This document shows, piece by piece, positions 7,465-15,414 of a stretch of 64,000 nt of DNA. The stretch spans positions 620,001-684,000 of the forward strand of contig CAWINI010000004.1 of the NCBI GenBank assembly GCA_963837395.1, in the 5' to 3' direction. Below the pieces are notes generated by a model. The model was not told the origin of the DNA. It was given only the letters and a program-made list of their open reading frames with translations, and did not search any database. Position numbers and translations under genes: made by a program. Position 1 is the stretch's first letter. Every line of letters begins with the position of its first letter. This DNA is from CAVZQN01 sp963837395. Lineage in GTDB: Bacteria > Acidobacteriota > HRBIN11 > JAKEFK01.

Positions 7465-7752
7465 ATGAAATCCATCATCCGGATTCTAGGCGCGTTAATT
7501 GGCATATACTTGATTCTCGTGAACTATGGCGCACTTGCTGCGCTTTCCATCAGTATACATGTCGGAGCCAGGTTGGCTGATGCCGGAGAATCTGTTGGTC
7601 CATTTTGGCGTGAACTGGGATACTTCGGCGGAACAGGTGTTGCATTGATAATCTCGATGGTCATGGTTGTTGGTATAGGAGGCTTTATTGGATACAGCAC
7701 CACATGGGCGCTTACAAAGATTCCTGCACTTCTGAGACATGACGCCAGCTAA
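7465..7752 (+). CDS. Cassette 8: small integral membrane protein
   Basis: A 95-residue protein with an N-terminal hydrophobic helix (about 5-33) and a second long one (about 52-80, GGTGVALIISMVMVVGIGGFIGY), separated by a loop with charged residues, and a short basic tail. No domain is recognised. The stop codon TAA (7750-7752) lies within the attC8 R'' core AGCTAAC, so the coding sequence reaches into the recombination site. Confidence 0.7.
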   Translation: MKSIIRILGALIGIYLILVNYGALAALSISIHVGARLADAGESVGPFWRELGYFGGTGVALIISMVMVVGIGGFIGYSTTWALTKIPALLRHDAS

Positions 7753-7929
7753 CAAATCGTTGCAGCCGACGCCTCCTGCGCTTCTTCAGTCGCCCGCTTT
7801 GCAATCGCAAAAATGCATTTTGAAAAACAAAACATAAATCAGCTATGATCGTTTATGCTGGGCAAAAGTTTAGCAAAGCGTGCGCCTTCAATCGGCGCAG
7901 TTCGGCGCGGCTGAACTCCAGCGTTGGGC
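7747..7929 (+). other. attC8 (family D, 183 bp)
   Basis: R'' AGCTAAC overlaps the cassette 8 stop codon; R' GTTGGGC. The centre has TATGAT in place of TATCAT. Confidence 0.9.
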
Positions 7930-7939
7930 GACACTGACA

Positions 7940-8254
7940 ATGGATGAGTCAACAATTGCAACAATCGTGAAGAATGTAAAATCTGAATTGCTATCTTGCG
8001 AAGAGAGCTTACGCCTCTGGGCAAACGCGCATCTTATTAAGCCTCACGTTATCACAGCATCCTGTAAACCCGACCGCGTAGAACCTAAGTCGCTTTACTT
8101 GATTACAGATCACATTGGTGTAAATGATTCGAATTACAGAATCGTGTATGACGAAGACGCAGCCCAATACGGACTTGAGTGTACAACGTCAGCGGGTATT
8201 AGTTGGTATATGGGGCCTTATGGCTCTTTCTCGAAAGCGTTACGTTCTATGTAG
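7940..8254 (+). CDS. Cassette 9: hypothetical soluble protein
   Basis: A 104-residue protein. The ATG at 7940 is taken because the upstream extension lies in attC8. It has an N-terminal helical region (ESTIATIVKNVKSELLSCEESLRLWANAH), then a strand-rich part (SLYLITDHIGVNDSNYRIVYDEDAAQYGLEC) ending in WYMGPYGSFSKALRSM. There is no signal peptide or TM helix. The family is not recognised. Confidence 0.68.
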   Translation: MDESTIATIVKNVKSELLSCEESLRLWANAHLIKPHVITASCKPDRVEPKSLYLITDHIGVNDSNYRIVYDEDAAQYGLECTTSAGISWYMGPYGSFSKALRSM

Positions 8255-8258
8255 TGTC

Positions 8259-8443
8259 GCCCAACAACTCGTTCGAGCGGACAATTACCGTGTCTCACTC
8301 AGTCACGCCTCCTGCTCGTTCTTACAAACATCAGTGCAGGCAAAACACTGCTGCGCTATCATAAGCTCAGCTACGGGTTGAGCGCGAGCAAGCGGCGCGC
8401 CTTCGTTCGCCACGGTAATTGCCGCTCAACTCGGGCGTTAGCT
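8259..8443 (+). other. attC9 (family F, 185 bp)
   Basis: R'' GCCCAAC, R' GTTAGCT. Outer arms resemble family C (GAGCGGACAATTACCGTG with CACGGTAATTGCCGCTC), but the centre (CAGTGCAGGCAAAACACTGCTGCGC) is distinct. This is the only member seen. Confidence 0.85.
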
Positions 8444-8452
8444 GGCGCAAGA

Positions 8453-8743
8453 ATGAACAAACAAGAAGCAAAAAGCGTTCTAGCTGCAAAACTAGCAGAG
8501 TATCGAAAGCTTACCTATGCGGACCTGGCCAAGAAAACAGAATCGCGCCTCCTAGATCACCATGAAATTGAGTCTTCATCAGGAACGAGATATCAGGTAG
8601 ATGTATCTGTAGTTTGGGATGATAAGCCTGGTGGAGACATACGAGTTCTCGGGTCAGTTGATGATGGTGGTTCGAGAGCGTTCTTTCCCTTAGGTGATGA
8701 CTTCATTATTGCGCCAGACGGCACTTTTGTGGATGATGATTAA
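8453..8743 (+). CDS. Cassette 10: conserved hypothetical protein, copy 1 of a duplicated cassette
   Basis: A 96-residue soluble protein. Residues 1-35 are helical (NKQEAKSVLAAKLAEYRKLTYADLAKK), followed by a strand-rich domain (VDVSVVWDDKPGGDIRVLGSVDDGG) and an acidic end (APDGTFVDDD). Similar small hypothetical proteins are widespread but I know of no function. The whole 390-bp cassette (8438-8827) recurs as cassette 12 with one base change, Gln versus His at residue 48. Confidence 0.8.
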   Translation: MNKQEAKSVLAAKLAEYRKLTYADLAKKTESRLLDHHEIESSSGTRYQVDVSVVWDDKPGGDIRVLGSVDDGGSRAFFPLGDDFIIAPDGTFVDDD

Positions 8744-8748
8744 GCGCC

Positions 8749-8833
8749 AGCTAACAACTCATTGCACCGGACGCTCACCGCGTGCTCGTTTCACTCGCTC
8801 GCGGATTCGCGCCGGTGAATTCGGGCGTTAGCC
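8749..8833 (+). other. attC10 (family B, 85 bp)
   Basis: R'' AGCTAAC, R' GTTAGCC. Compact hairpin identical to attC12 up to R'. Confidence 0.88.
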
Positions 8834-8845
8834 GCCGCCAATCCA

Positions 8846-9277
8846 ATGAAGCTCATTGTTGTGAAATATATACTACTGTGTCTTTCTTTATGTTTTATTT
8901 CATGCACAACCAATCCTAGGATGGGCAAATATACTTATGGCGAATGGCCGACTAATGAGTCTATCGAAATAGAAAAGGATGGTAGATTTCGGTATCAGTT
9001 TTTTTCCGATGAGGGCGGTATCGTTTGCGATGTTATAGGCAATTGGCGTCTTATCGATTCAAAGACTTTTGAAACTAAGATTGTTCAGGTTTTATCCGCT
9101 GGGCGACCTTACGCAAACTGCAGTATGTTTCCGGAGACGCAGGTGTGGAAAATTTATGGGGCAAAATTCTACCGAAAAAATTCGGGTCCGATTCAAAAAA
9201 GTCGTTGGCGGCGGCTAACAAGTCATTGCAGCCGACGCCTCCGCGCCTCTTCAGTCGCCCGCTTTGCAATCCGATAA
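8846..9277 (+). CDS. Cassette 11: lipoprotein with attC-encoded C-terminus
   Basis: A 143-residue protein. The N-terminal signal ends in a lipobox (LCFISC, Cys20), so it is probably a lipoprotein. The mature part (MGKYTYGEWPTNESIEIEKDGRFRYQF..GNWRLIDSKTFETKI) looks like a small beta-barrel or lipocalin-like fold, recognised only loosely. Translation continues through the attC11 R'' and L'' region, so the last 22 or so residues (TSHCSRRLRASSVARFAIR) are attC-encoded. This suggests a lost stop codon or a frameshift shortly before. It lies between the two copies of the duplicated cassette. Confidence 0.65.
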   Translation: MKLIVVKYILLCLSLCFISCTTNPRMGKYTYGEWPTNESIEIEKDGRFRYQFFSDEGGIVCDVIGNWRLIDSKTFETKIVQVLSAGRPYANCSMFPETQVWKIYGAKFYRKNSGPIQKSRWRRLTSHCSRRLRASSVARFAIR

Positions 9278-9395
9278 AATGCATTTTTTTAAACCAAAAC
9301 ATAAATCGGCTATCATCTATTGTGCTGGGAAAAGCTGAGCAAAGCGTGCGCCTCCATTCGGCGCAGTTCGGCGCGGCTGAATTCCAGCGTTAGCT
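9213..9395 (+). other. attC11 (family D, 183 bp)
   Basis: R'' GGCTAAC, R' GTTAGCT. The left arm is translated as the tail of cassette 11. Confidence 0.9.
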
Positions 9396-9404
9396 GGCGC
9401 AAGA

Positions 9405-9695
9405 ATGAACAAACAAGAAGCAAAAAGCGTTCTAGCTGCAAAACTAGCAGAGTATCGAAAGCTTACCTATGCGGACCTGGCCAAGAAAACAGAATCGCGC
9501 CTCCTAGATCACCATGAAATTGAGTCTTCATCAGGAACGAGATATCATGTAGATGTATCTGTAGTTTGGGATGATAAGCCTGGTGGAGACATACGAGTTC
9601 TCGGGTCAGTTGATGATGGTGGTTCGAGAGCGTTCTTTCCCTTAGGTGATGACTTCATTATTGCGCCAGACGGCACTTTTGTGGATGATGATTAA
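9405..9695 (+). CDS. Cassette 12: conserved hypothetical protein, copy 2 of a duplicated cassette
   Basis: A 96-residue protein identical to the product of cassette 10 except His for Gln at residue 48. The duplicated unit runs 9390-9779, exactly one cassette including its family-B attC. It therefore moved or was copied as a cassette rather than by general duplication. Function is unknown. Confidence 0.8.
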   Translation: MNKQEAKSVLAAKLAEYRKLTYADLAKKTESRLLDHHEIESSSGTRYHVDVSVVWDDKPGGDIRVLGSVDDGGSRAFFPLGDDFIIAPDGTFVDDD

Positions 9696-9700
9696 GCGCC

Positions 9701-9785
9701 AGCTAACAACTCATTGCACCGGACGCTCACCGCGTGCTCGTTTCACTCGCTCGCGGATTCGCGCCGGTGAATTCGGGCGTTATGC
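9701..9785 (+). other. attC12 (family B, 85 bp)
   Basis: R'' AGCTAAC, R' GTTATGC. Same body as attC10; only the last bases differ, as expected since they belong to the next cassette. Confidence 0.88.
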
Positions 9786-10048
9786 CGCTTGAGTAAAACG
9801 CAAAGAATGAATTGATCCCTTCATTGCTCCATCGTTTGAAGACAGCACCACCGCCCTACGACATTCCCGACTCCTTCACTTTGGTCTTTTTCTGAGCAAA
9901 CTATTTCGGCTTGGCGTGTATTTTTCGGCTCCCTTATTCTATTCGGGCTTCATTCGTTCCGTTTTTACTTCACTCCGTCATTTTGTTGGTCACTTGTCCG
10001 TAACTACAGCTCAGAGTTCTTCCGAATTTTGAGCTTCGCATCCGAGCG
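9780..10048 (+). other. Cassette 13 body: conserved ORF-less cassette
   Basis: About 270 bases without a convincing reading frame on either strand. The first codons after R' (ATG CCG CTT GAG) run into a stop. The sequence is clearly related to the body of cassette 23 (shared ATTGCTCCATCGTTTGAAGA, GACATTCCCGACT, CTCCGTCATTNTGTTGGTCA), although the indels do not preserve a frame. A regulatory or non-coding RNA role is possible; no known RNA family is recognised. Confidence 0.6.
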
Positions 10049-10235
10049 GCATAACAAATCGTTGCAGCGGACGGCTCACCGCTCCTTCCTCAGTCTTGCC
10101 GCTTGCTAATGGCTTAGAATGCAAAGTAGAAGGAAAAGCTCAAATCGGCTATCATTGCCTGTAGCCAGCGTTTGGTTCAGCAAGCGGCAAGCCTTCGTCT
10201 CTCGCGTTTCGCCGCCGCTGAACTCTACGTTCGCC
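10049..10235 (+). other. attC13 (family E, 187 bp)
   Basis: R'' GCATAAC, R' GTTCGCC. Arms GCAGCGGACGGC/GCCGCCGCTGA and TTGCCGCTTGC/GCAAGCGGCAAG. Only copy of this family. The TATCAT block is conserved in the centre. Confidence 0.85.
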
Positions 10236-10260
10236 AGCAGGGGACTAAGAAAAAACTAAC

Positions 10261-10620
10261 ATGCCTGCTTCTATTATTGTTGCGCTTGTAGCTCATGCGA
10301 TATTCATTTTTATGCGGTTCTTTCTTGTAATAAATAATTTTGATCTGCTTAGCATCCAGAATATTCCAATCCTTATCATAGCAGTAGCAGTGCATGTTCT
10401 TGGAATAATCGGTCTGCTCCTGCGTAAGAAATGGATTAGAAAATATACGTTGTTTCTATTCGGCTTTTATTTGTTGATGCAGATTCCCCAAATAGGTAGA
10501 TTACTGAAGGAATTTGATGCCTTTGGTGTTATATGGTCAGTAATTGCAATTTCGCTATCTTTGTACATCTTTCATCAGTTTTATATAGAACCAAGAGTGC
10601 AGTCATATCTGAACCGGTAA
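10261..10620 (+). CDS. Cassette 14: four-helix integral membrane protein
   Basis: A 119-residue protein with four predicted transmembrane helices (about 4-24, 33-54, 63-80 and 89-107) separated by short loops. The positive charges (LLRKKWIRKYTLF) suggest a cytoplasmic loop between helices 2 and 3. It ends with a soluble tail IEPRVQSYLNR. No domain name can be assigned; it resembles many small uncharacterised membrane proteins. Confidence 0.7.
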   Translation: MPASIIVALVAHAIFIFMRFFLVINNFDLLSIQNIPILIIAVAVHVLGIIGLLLRKKWIRKYTLFLFGFYLLMQIPQIGRLLKEFDAFGVIWSVIAISLSLYIFHQFYIEPRVQSYLNR

Positions 10621-10628
10621 ACCCTGCT

Positions 10629-10813
10629 GGCGAACAAGTCGTTGCAGCCGACGCCTCCTGCGCCTCTTCAGTTGCCCGCTTTGCAATCGGCTAACATTCA
10701 TTTTTGAAAAACAAAACATAAATCAGTTATCATCGTTTGTGCTGGGGAAAAGCCAAGCAAAGCGTGCGCCTTCAATCGGCGCAGTTCGGCGCGGCTGAAC
10801 TCCGGCGTTCGGC
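10629..10813 (+). other. attC14 (family D, 185 bp)
   Basis: R'' GGCGAAC, R' GTTCGGC. Centre with TTGAAA-N18-TATCAT. Confidence 0.9.
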
Positions 10814-10846
10814 TTCGCCCTCCAAGCAAAGTAATAGGAGGAATAT

Positions 10847-11278
10847 ATTTCGCGCAAATCTTTCATCTTAATTTGTCTAGCAAATTTGTTGGCTATCTAT
10901 TGCTACGCTGAAATCCTGACATTGGAAACATTATTAGAATGGCCTAGGCCCGCATGGTGGATGTTTCATAACGAAATCGTTTACCCGGTGGTAGGCTTAT
11001 TGCTCGCTGTCATTTGCATTATCCTTTGGTGGCGGCGTTCTAACATCGCTCCATTTGTGCAAATTGTCGTTTCGGTATCAGCCCTTATGTGCTCCCTATT
11101 CTCCACTCTGATACGTTTTGGCACTCTACAGATCTATAGTCGGAGGCCGTTCATCCCTACATTCGGAGAAATTACTGAAGCTTCGCCATGGATCATTCTG
11201 GTCCTCTTAGTATATGGTTCAGCTGGAGCGTTATTTTGCGTTTCTATATTTCGAATATTTAGAAAAGGAACAATATGA
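10847..11278 (+). CDS. Cassette 15: membrane protein, probable ATT start
   Basis: The only strong ribosome binding site in the cassette, AGGAGG at 10836-10841, is followed after five bases by ATT at 10847. This is in frame with a 143-residue protein whose first residues (SRKSFILICLANLLAIYCYA) form a natural N-terminal membrane or signal segment. A downstream TTG at 10886 would cut through it. Three further hydrophobic segments follow (about 48-65, 72-95, 115-135). Function is unknown. The ATT may be a rare start codon or a mutated ATG. Confidence 0.55.
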   Translation: MSRKSFILICLANLLAIYCYAEILTLETLLEWPRPAWWMFHNEIVYPVVGLLLAVICIILWWRRSNIAPFVQIVVSVSALMCSLFSTLIRFGTLQIYSRRPFIPTFGEITEASPWIILVLLVYGSAGALFCVSIFRIFRKGTI

Positions 11279-11287
11279 ATATGCGAA

Positions 11288-11372
11288 GCCGAACAACTCA
11301 TTGCACCGAACGCTCACCGCGTTCTCGCTTTGCTCGCTCGCGGATTCGCGCCGCTGAATTCGAGCGTTAGCT
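11288..11372 (+). other. attC15 (family B, 85 bp)
   Basis: R'' GCCGAAC, R' GTTAGCT. Compact hairpin with slightly diverged arms (GCACCGAA, CCGCTGAA). Confidence 0.87.
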
Positions 11373-11386
11373 GGCCGCTATGAAGA

Positions 11387-11689
11387 ATGAGAAACTATAT
11401 TTCACCTCAGTTTCCAGATAAGTGTGAGAAAGCTCTTGTTGAAGCACTGGATATAACTGGCCGAAAATTATTGAATAGAACGATTGATGGCTATGAAGAA
11501 AAATACCTTCATGCGGGAATATCAGGTACTAATCTAGAAATCTATATCTATATTGATGGCGCGGGCGTATTTGGGCCTGAAGTTGATTTCAGGTTTGAGT
11601 GGCCCGATTATGATTCCGAATCCGAAATCATAAATGACTTTGTCAGGAAGACGCTTGCTGCTGCTGCTGGTAATTCAGCGGCCAGCTAA
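11387..11689 (+). CDS. Cassette 16: hypothetical soluble protein
   Basis: A 100-residue acidic protein, no signal peptide. Landmarks are KCEKALVEALDITGRKLLNRTIDGYEEKYLHAGISGTNLEIYIYIDGAGVFGP as helix-then-strands, then an acidic WPDYDSESEIINDFVRKTL helix. An ATG at 11380 opens only a short frame, so 11387 is chosen. The stop TAA (11687-11689) is part of the attC16 R'' core. No family is recognised. Confidence 0.68.
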   Translation: MRNYISPQFPDKCEKALVEALDITGRKLLNRTIDGYEEKYLHAGISGTNLEIYIYIDGAGVFGPEVDFRFEWPDYDSESEIINDFVRKTLAAAAGNSAAS

Positions 11690-11868
11690 CAAGTCATTGC
11701 AGCCGACGCCTCCTGCGCCTCTTCAGTCGCACGCTTTGCAATCCGCTAAAATCCATTTTTGAAAAACAAAACATAAATCGGCTATCATCGTTTGTGTTGG
11801 GGTAAAGCCAAGCAAAGCGTGCGCCTTCAATCAGCGCAGTTCGGCGCGGCTGAATTCCGGCGTTCGCC
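11684..11868 (+). other. attC16 (family D, 185 bp)
   Basis: R'' AGCTAAC overlaps the cassette 16 stop; R' GTTCGCC. Centre with TTGAAA-N18-TATCAT. Confidence 0.9.
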
Positions 11869-11888
11869 GGCAGCTATAACTAGAAAAA

Positions 11889-12329
11889 ATGATCACATCA
11901 AAATGGATTCCTCGAATTATCGTTTCAACACCATTTCTCTTGATTCTGCTTGGATTTGGGATGCTGAGGTATATGGAAGGAGATGCCGGACCATTATATG
12001 GTCGCTTAGCGCCCGTCCCGAACCGTAAACCGGATCAGATTAAGAAAGTGTTTGGTGGATTTACACTAGAAGCCTTTGATTCGTCTGAGTCCAAAGTCGC
12101 TCCAATTGTCGCATTAAGGGATGAAAATGGAAAAATTCGCTGGTCAGTTTATGTTGATTGTTACGATGAGCACTTAACTAGAATTCGATTTACCAGTTAT
12201 CTACCCTCCCCTATAATGCGCCCTGGTCGTGTCCGCGGCTATGTAGAATATCCAGATGGCTATTCGATGCCAACCATTTGGTTCATTGAAAGTGATGGAG
12301 AACTTAAAGAGTACTATTTCTTCACATGA
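11889..12329 (+). CDS. Cassette 17: single-pass membrane protein, intact paralogue of broken cassette 29
   Basis: A 146-residue protein with one N-terminal transmembrane or signal-anchor helix (about 8-27) and a periplasmic beta-rich domain. Landmarks are FGGFTLEAFDSSESKVAPIVALRD and GKIRWSVYV, then YVEYPDG and IWFIESDGELKEYYFFT at the end. The same scaffold (YDNFKLASFDAVDERSSAVLTLRN, GRIMWVM, FVIDDSG) is found in cassette 29, whose reconstructed length is practically the same. Function is unknown. Confidence 0.75.
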   Translation: MITSKWIPRIIVSTPFLLILLGFGMLRYMEGDAGPLYGRLAPVPNRKPDQIKKVFGGFTLEAFDSSESKVAPIVALRDENGKIRWSVYVDCYDEHLTRIRFTSYLPSPIMRPGRVRGYVEYPDGYSMPTIWFIESDGELKEYYFFT

Positions 12330-12344
12330 CGAGATCCAGCTGCC

Positions 12345-12529
12345 GGCGAACAAGTCATTGCAGCCGACGCCTCCTGCGCCTCTTCAGGCGCCCGCTTTGC
12401 AATCCGCAAAAATTCATTTTTGAAAAATAAAACACAAATCGGCTATCATCGTTTGTGCTGGGCAAAAATTCAGCAAAGCGTGCGCCTTCATTCGGCGCAG
12501 GTCGGCGCGGCTGAACTCCAGCGTTCGGC
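12345..12529 (+). other. attC17 (family D, 185 bp)
   Basis: R'' GGCGAAC, R' GTTCGGC. Centre with TTGAAA-N18-TATCAT. Confidence 0.9.
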
Positions 12530-12551
12530 CGCTGCAAAAAAAAATCCCACT

Positions 12552-12947
12552 ATGAGAATTCTTATCGTGCTATTAGCACTCTTTCTCATATCCTGTAGTT
12601 CTCATAATCCAAAGCTTTCATCGCCACTTCTTGACACGGTGAAATGTTGGGCTCATGAAGTTCCACAAGCAGAATCATTGAAAACACAGGCATTTCGGGG
12701 CGTTGTCACTCTCCGAGGTGATCAACAAGGAATTCCGGATGTATTTATTGCAGCCAAAAGCGTCAAGAATGGAACTATTACATCAACCAAAACAGATACA
12801 AAAGGTCGATTTGAGATACTTGGACTGAACAGCGGATCATATGAAGTTGTTTCATGTCTTGAAGGTTTCAATCCTTGGCTTGGAACTGTCACGGTGGAAC
12901 AATCCGCGCCAGCCGAATTGCATTTGCAAATGACGCTTGGAATGTAG
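12552..12947 (+). CDS. Cassette 18: lipoprotein with carboxypeptidase-regulatory-like domain
   Basis: A 131-residue protein. The start at 12552 gives a lipoprotein signal MRILIVLLALFLISCSS with lipobox Cys16; upstream in-frame codons lie in attC17. Residues 50-131 (FRGVVTLRG..GIPDVFIAAKS..TDTKGRFEILGLNSGSYEVVSC) match the CarboxypepD_reg/transthyretin-like beta-sandwich, a binding or stalk module common in surface proteins of this kind of organism, including the TonB receptor at 61-64 kb. Probably exposed at an envelope membrane. Confidence 0.8.
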   Translation: MRILIVLLALFLISCSSHNPKLSSPLLDTVKCWAHEVPQAESLKTQAFRGVVTLRGDQQGIPDVFIAAKSVKNGTITSTKTDTKGRFEILGLNSGSYEVVSCLEGFNPWLGTVTVEQSAPAELHLQMTLGM

Positions 12948-12961
12948 ACAAATCTGCAGCG

Positions 12962-13144
12962 GCCCAACAAGTCACTGCAGCGGACAACGCCTGCGCCTTG
13001 CTCGCGCATGCCGCTTGCAACCGGCTAAATTTTGTTTGTGGCAGGTAAGGCTCTAATCCGTTAGAATGGTGGGTGCCGGGCAAACAAGCAAGCGGCACGC
13101 TCTCGCTTCGGCTTCGGCGTTGCCGCTGAGTTCCGGCGTTAGGT
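12962..13144 (+). other. attC18 (family A, 183 bp)
   Basis: R'' GCCCAAC (one mismatch to the cassette start GTTCGGC), R' GTTAGGT. Confidence 0.88.
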
Positions 13145-13151
13145 GCAATCT

Positions 13152-13526
13152 ATGCGCACTCTCATTGCCTCAAGCGTCATACTCCTCTTCGTTTGCGTTC
13201 TCTACATTGTCTTCGCTGGCACGAGTCTAGAAGTCGAAAACGCCTCGACCCTATCGGTGTCTCACATCACTATCAACTTTCGCAGAGGCAAAGTTTACGT
13301 TGCGCAACTCCCAAAGGGAAGCATTGAACACAAACGTCTTGGGAAAATCGGTGAAGGAGCAATTTTCGACGTGCGATGGACTGACTCCTCTGGGTTCTCT
13401 CAGCATCATACTCATTGCGTGTACTTCTCCGGTCATACTGGGTATGAAACGGTTAAAATAAGATTGCTGCCAGGCGGAAAGAGTGAACTGATTTACCGAA
13501 ACAAAAGGCATGGCGATTGCACCTAA
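13152..13526 (+). CDS. Cassette 19: membrane-anchored periplasmic hypothetical protein
   Basis: A 124-residue protein with an N-terminal hydrophobic anchor (about 2-24, TLIASSVILLFVCVLYIVFAG) followed by a strand-rich domain (LSVSHITINFRRGKVYVAQLPKGS..VRWTDSSGF) with two cysteines. A GTG at 13143 is also in frame but the ATG at 13152 fits the signal better. The stop codon lies in the attC19 R'' core ACCTAAC. No family is recognised. Confidence 0.7.
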   Translation: MRTLIASSVILLFVCVLYIVFAGTSLEVENASTLSVSHITINFRRGKVYVAQLPKGSIEHKRLGKIGEGAIFDVRWTDSSGFSQHHTHCVYFSGHTGYETVKIRLLPGGKSELIYRNKRHGDCT

Positions 13527-13704
13527 CAAGTCACTGCAGCGGACAACGCCTGCGCCTCTGCTCGCGCATGCCGCTTGCATCAGCTAAAATTCGTTTGTGG
13601 TAGGAAAAACTCTAATCCGTTAGAATGGTGAGTGCTGGAAAAAGCAAGCAAGCGGCACGCTCTCGCTTCGGCTTCGCCGTTGCCGCTGAGTTCCAGCGTT
13701 CGCT
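13521..13704 (+). other. attC19 (family A, 184 bp)
   Basis: R'' ACCTAAC overlapping the stop codon of cassette 19; R' GTTCGCT. Confidence 0.9.
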
Positions 13705-13724
13705 TGCGCTAAGATTCACATAAA

Positions 13725-14048
13725 ATGTCTAAACACGGTATTCAATATCCAGAAATCATAGATTTCGTAGCCGCTGATGAACAAGAATGCGTTCTCGTTG
13801 TCGTGCAAGACGAATACTTGAGCAAGGAAGACACTTTTGCACTTCAGGAAAAGCTTAATAATTACCTTTGTTACGCGATAGATGGGCAATTGTTTCGCGA
13901 TTACCCTGAGTGCGCAGGGAAACGTCTTGTTCTACAGATAAATCTTTTCGAAGTTCCAGATCCGTTCGTCTTTGAGTTTCTTGAAAAAGCCAGGAGCACA
14001 ATTGAACAAGAAGGTGCTCTATTAAAAATTAAAATGATGGAGAATTAG
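13725..14048 (+). CDS. Cassette 20: DUF6572-like hypothetical protein, paralogue of cassette 7
   Basis: A 107-residue acidic soluble protein differing from the cassette 7 product at only a few positions (for example EYLSKED for EYVSKED, IDGQLFRDYPECAG for IDGRLFSDYPECEG). Many synonymous third-position changes accompany this, so the copies are older than the cassette 10/12 pair and the protein has been under purifying selection. Function is unknown. Confidence 0.75.
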   Translation: MSKHGIQYPEIIDFVAADEQECVLVVVQDEYLSKEDTFALQEKLNNYLCYAIDGQLFRDYPECAGKRLVLQINLFEVPDPFVFEFLEKARSTIEQEGALLKIKMMEN

Positions 14049-14060
14049 AAATAAGCGCAA

Positions 14061-14144
14061 GCGAACAAGTCATTGCAGCGGACGCTCACCGCGTGCTCGC
14101 TTCGCTCGCTCGCGGATTCGCGCCGCTGAATTCCGGCGTTGGGC
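14061..14144 (+). other. attC20 (family B, 84 bp)
   Basis: R'' AGCGAAC, R' GTTGGGC. Compact hairpin with arms GCAGCGG/CCGCTGA instead of GCACCGG/CCGGTGA, a compensatory change in the stem. Confidence 0.88.
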
Positions 14145-14158
14145 GACGGCCAAAAAAA

Positions 14159-14608
14159 ATGCGATTCCTTATTGTAATTTTCATAATCCTTAATTGTTTT
14201 TTCGTCTCGTATGCAGCCGACGTAAGAGAGCGAGTCAAAATTTCTGGAAGTCAGGGAGTGATCGTTTCGTGTGAAGAAATGATGAAATACCGTGATTATT
14301 GTTGGTCACCAACAATCGATCAGCTAACAGAAATGGAAAAAGGATTGTTTCCTTTTGTGAAGAAAACAGTCCAAAGCTATGGCGGAAAACTCCGGTATCC
14401 ATTGTTTAAATACAATCGACAATATCGCGGCGAAAAATGGCGGGGCATGAACATAATTGTCATTAAGGGTTATTATCGTTTAGCCAATAACGATGGCTGG
14501 AGAACTGGAATGGGGATGGTTATTGGTGGCGGTCACTGGTTTTTTACAGCTACTTATAATCCAAGCAAAAGAGAATTCATTGAATTCTTATTTAATTCGC
14601 CGCTATAG
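14159..14608 (+). CDS. Cassette 21: secreted hypothetical protein, paralogue of cassette 5
   Basis: A 149-residue protein starting at 14159; the longer frame lies in attC20. Residues 1-20 (MRFLIVIFIILNCFFVSYAA) are a signal peptide. The core motif CWSPTIDQLTEMEKGLFPFV, PLFKYNRQYRGEKWRG and ATYNPSKREF matches cassette 5. The cysteine-rich tail of cassette 5 is absent. No known domain. Confidence 0.77.
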   Translation: MRFLIVIFIILNCFFVSYAADVRERVKISGSQGVIVSCEEMMKYRDYCWSPTIDQLTEMEKGLFPFVKKTVQSYGGKLRYPLFKYNRQYRGEKWRGMNIIVIKGYYRLANNDGWRTGMGMVIGGGHWFFTATYNPSKREFIEFLFNSPL

Positions 14609-14617
14609 ATCGCCGTC

Positions 14618-14803
14618 GCCCAACAAGTCACTGCAGCGGACAACGCCTGCGCCTCTGCTCGCGCATGCCGCTTGCATTCAACTGAATTTAGTTTGTGGCA
14701 GGAAAAGCTCTAATCCGTTAGAATGGTGAGTGCCGGGTAAAAGTAAGCAAGCGGCACGCGTTCGCTTCGGCTTCGGCGTTGCCGCTGAGTTCCAGCGTTC
14801 GCC
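14618..14803 (+). other. attC21 (family A, 186 bp)
   Basis: R'' GCCCAAC, R' GTTCGCC. Confidence 0.9.
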
Positions 14804-14817
14804 GGCAGCAAAATTCT

Positions 14818-15225
14818 ATGAAATTGCTGATTCTTCTTTCTATCATTTTGATCTCACCGCAGACAGTTCCAGCACAACAGAATAATGAAGACAGAGGCTC
14901 AATTTGTATCGCACCATTTCCAGTTATAAGTGGTGATGCGGCTTTAGGTAGAAACATAACCAAGGAAACCACTTTTACCTTCTCCATAGATAGCAAGCAA
15001 AATGTGGATGTGAAGCAAGGAGAATCTAAAACTATTTCGGATCTTTCTTTAACAAAGAAACATTCTGTTCGAGTTCTGATAGACGGAAAACCACATGAAT
15101 CATTTTCGGTAACTTTCAGCAAATTGCAAACGAAGAAAGTATGTATGTGGCTGTATTTTCCACACACTACTTGGCAGGTATATCCGTACGTTGAAGGTAA
15201 ACATGGCTGTAGTTGCTTTGCATAA
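14818..15225 (+). CDS. Cassette 22: secreted hypothetical protein
   Basis: A 135-residue protein with a signal peptide (MKLLILLSIILISPQTVPAQ) and a beta-rich mature domain: VISGDAALGRNITKETTFTFSIDSKQ, then SLTKKHSVRVLIDGKP and SVTFSKLQTKKVCMWLYF. Four cysteines, two of them at the C-terminus (HGCSCFA). It may be a small immunoglobulin-like fold, but no family is recognised. The start at 14818 is chosen because the longer frame begins inside attC21. Confidence 0.7.
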   Translation: MKLLILLSIILISPQTVPAQQNNEDRGSICIAPFPVISGDAALGRNITKETTFTFSIDSKQNVDVKQGESKTISDLSLTKKHSVRVLIDGKPHESFSVTFSKLQTKKVCMWLYFPHTTWQVYPYVEGKHGCSCFA

Positions 15226-15232
15226 AGCTGCC

Positions 15233-15414
15233 GTCGAACAAGTCGTTCGAGCGGACAACAACCGCGCCTCGCTCAGTCTTGCTGCTTGCAAAAAGTTCAA
15301 ATGCATTTTGCTTAAAGAAAAGTATTTCGGTTATCATGATCCGTGCTGGGAAAAAGAGCAAGCAGCAAGCCTTCGCTCGCCTGCGGCTGTTGCCGCTCAA
15401 CTCCAGCGTTATGC
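15233..15414 (+). other. attC22 (family C, 182 bp)
   Basis: R'' GTCGAAC (one mismatch to the cassette start GTTCGCC), R' GTTATGC. Centre with TTGCTT-N18-TATCAT. Confidence 0.88.
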
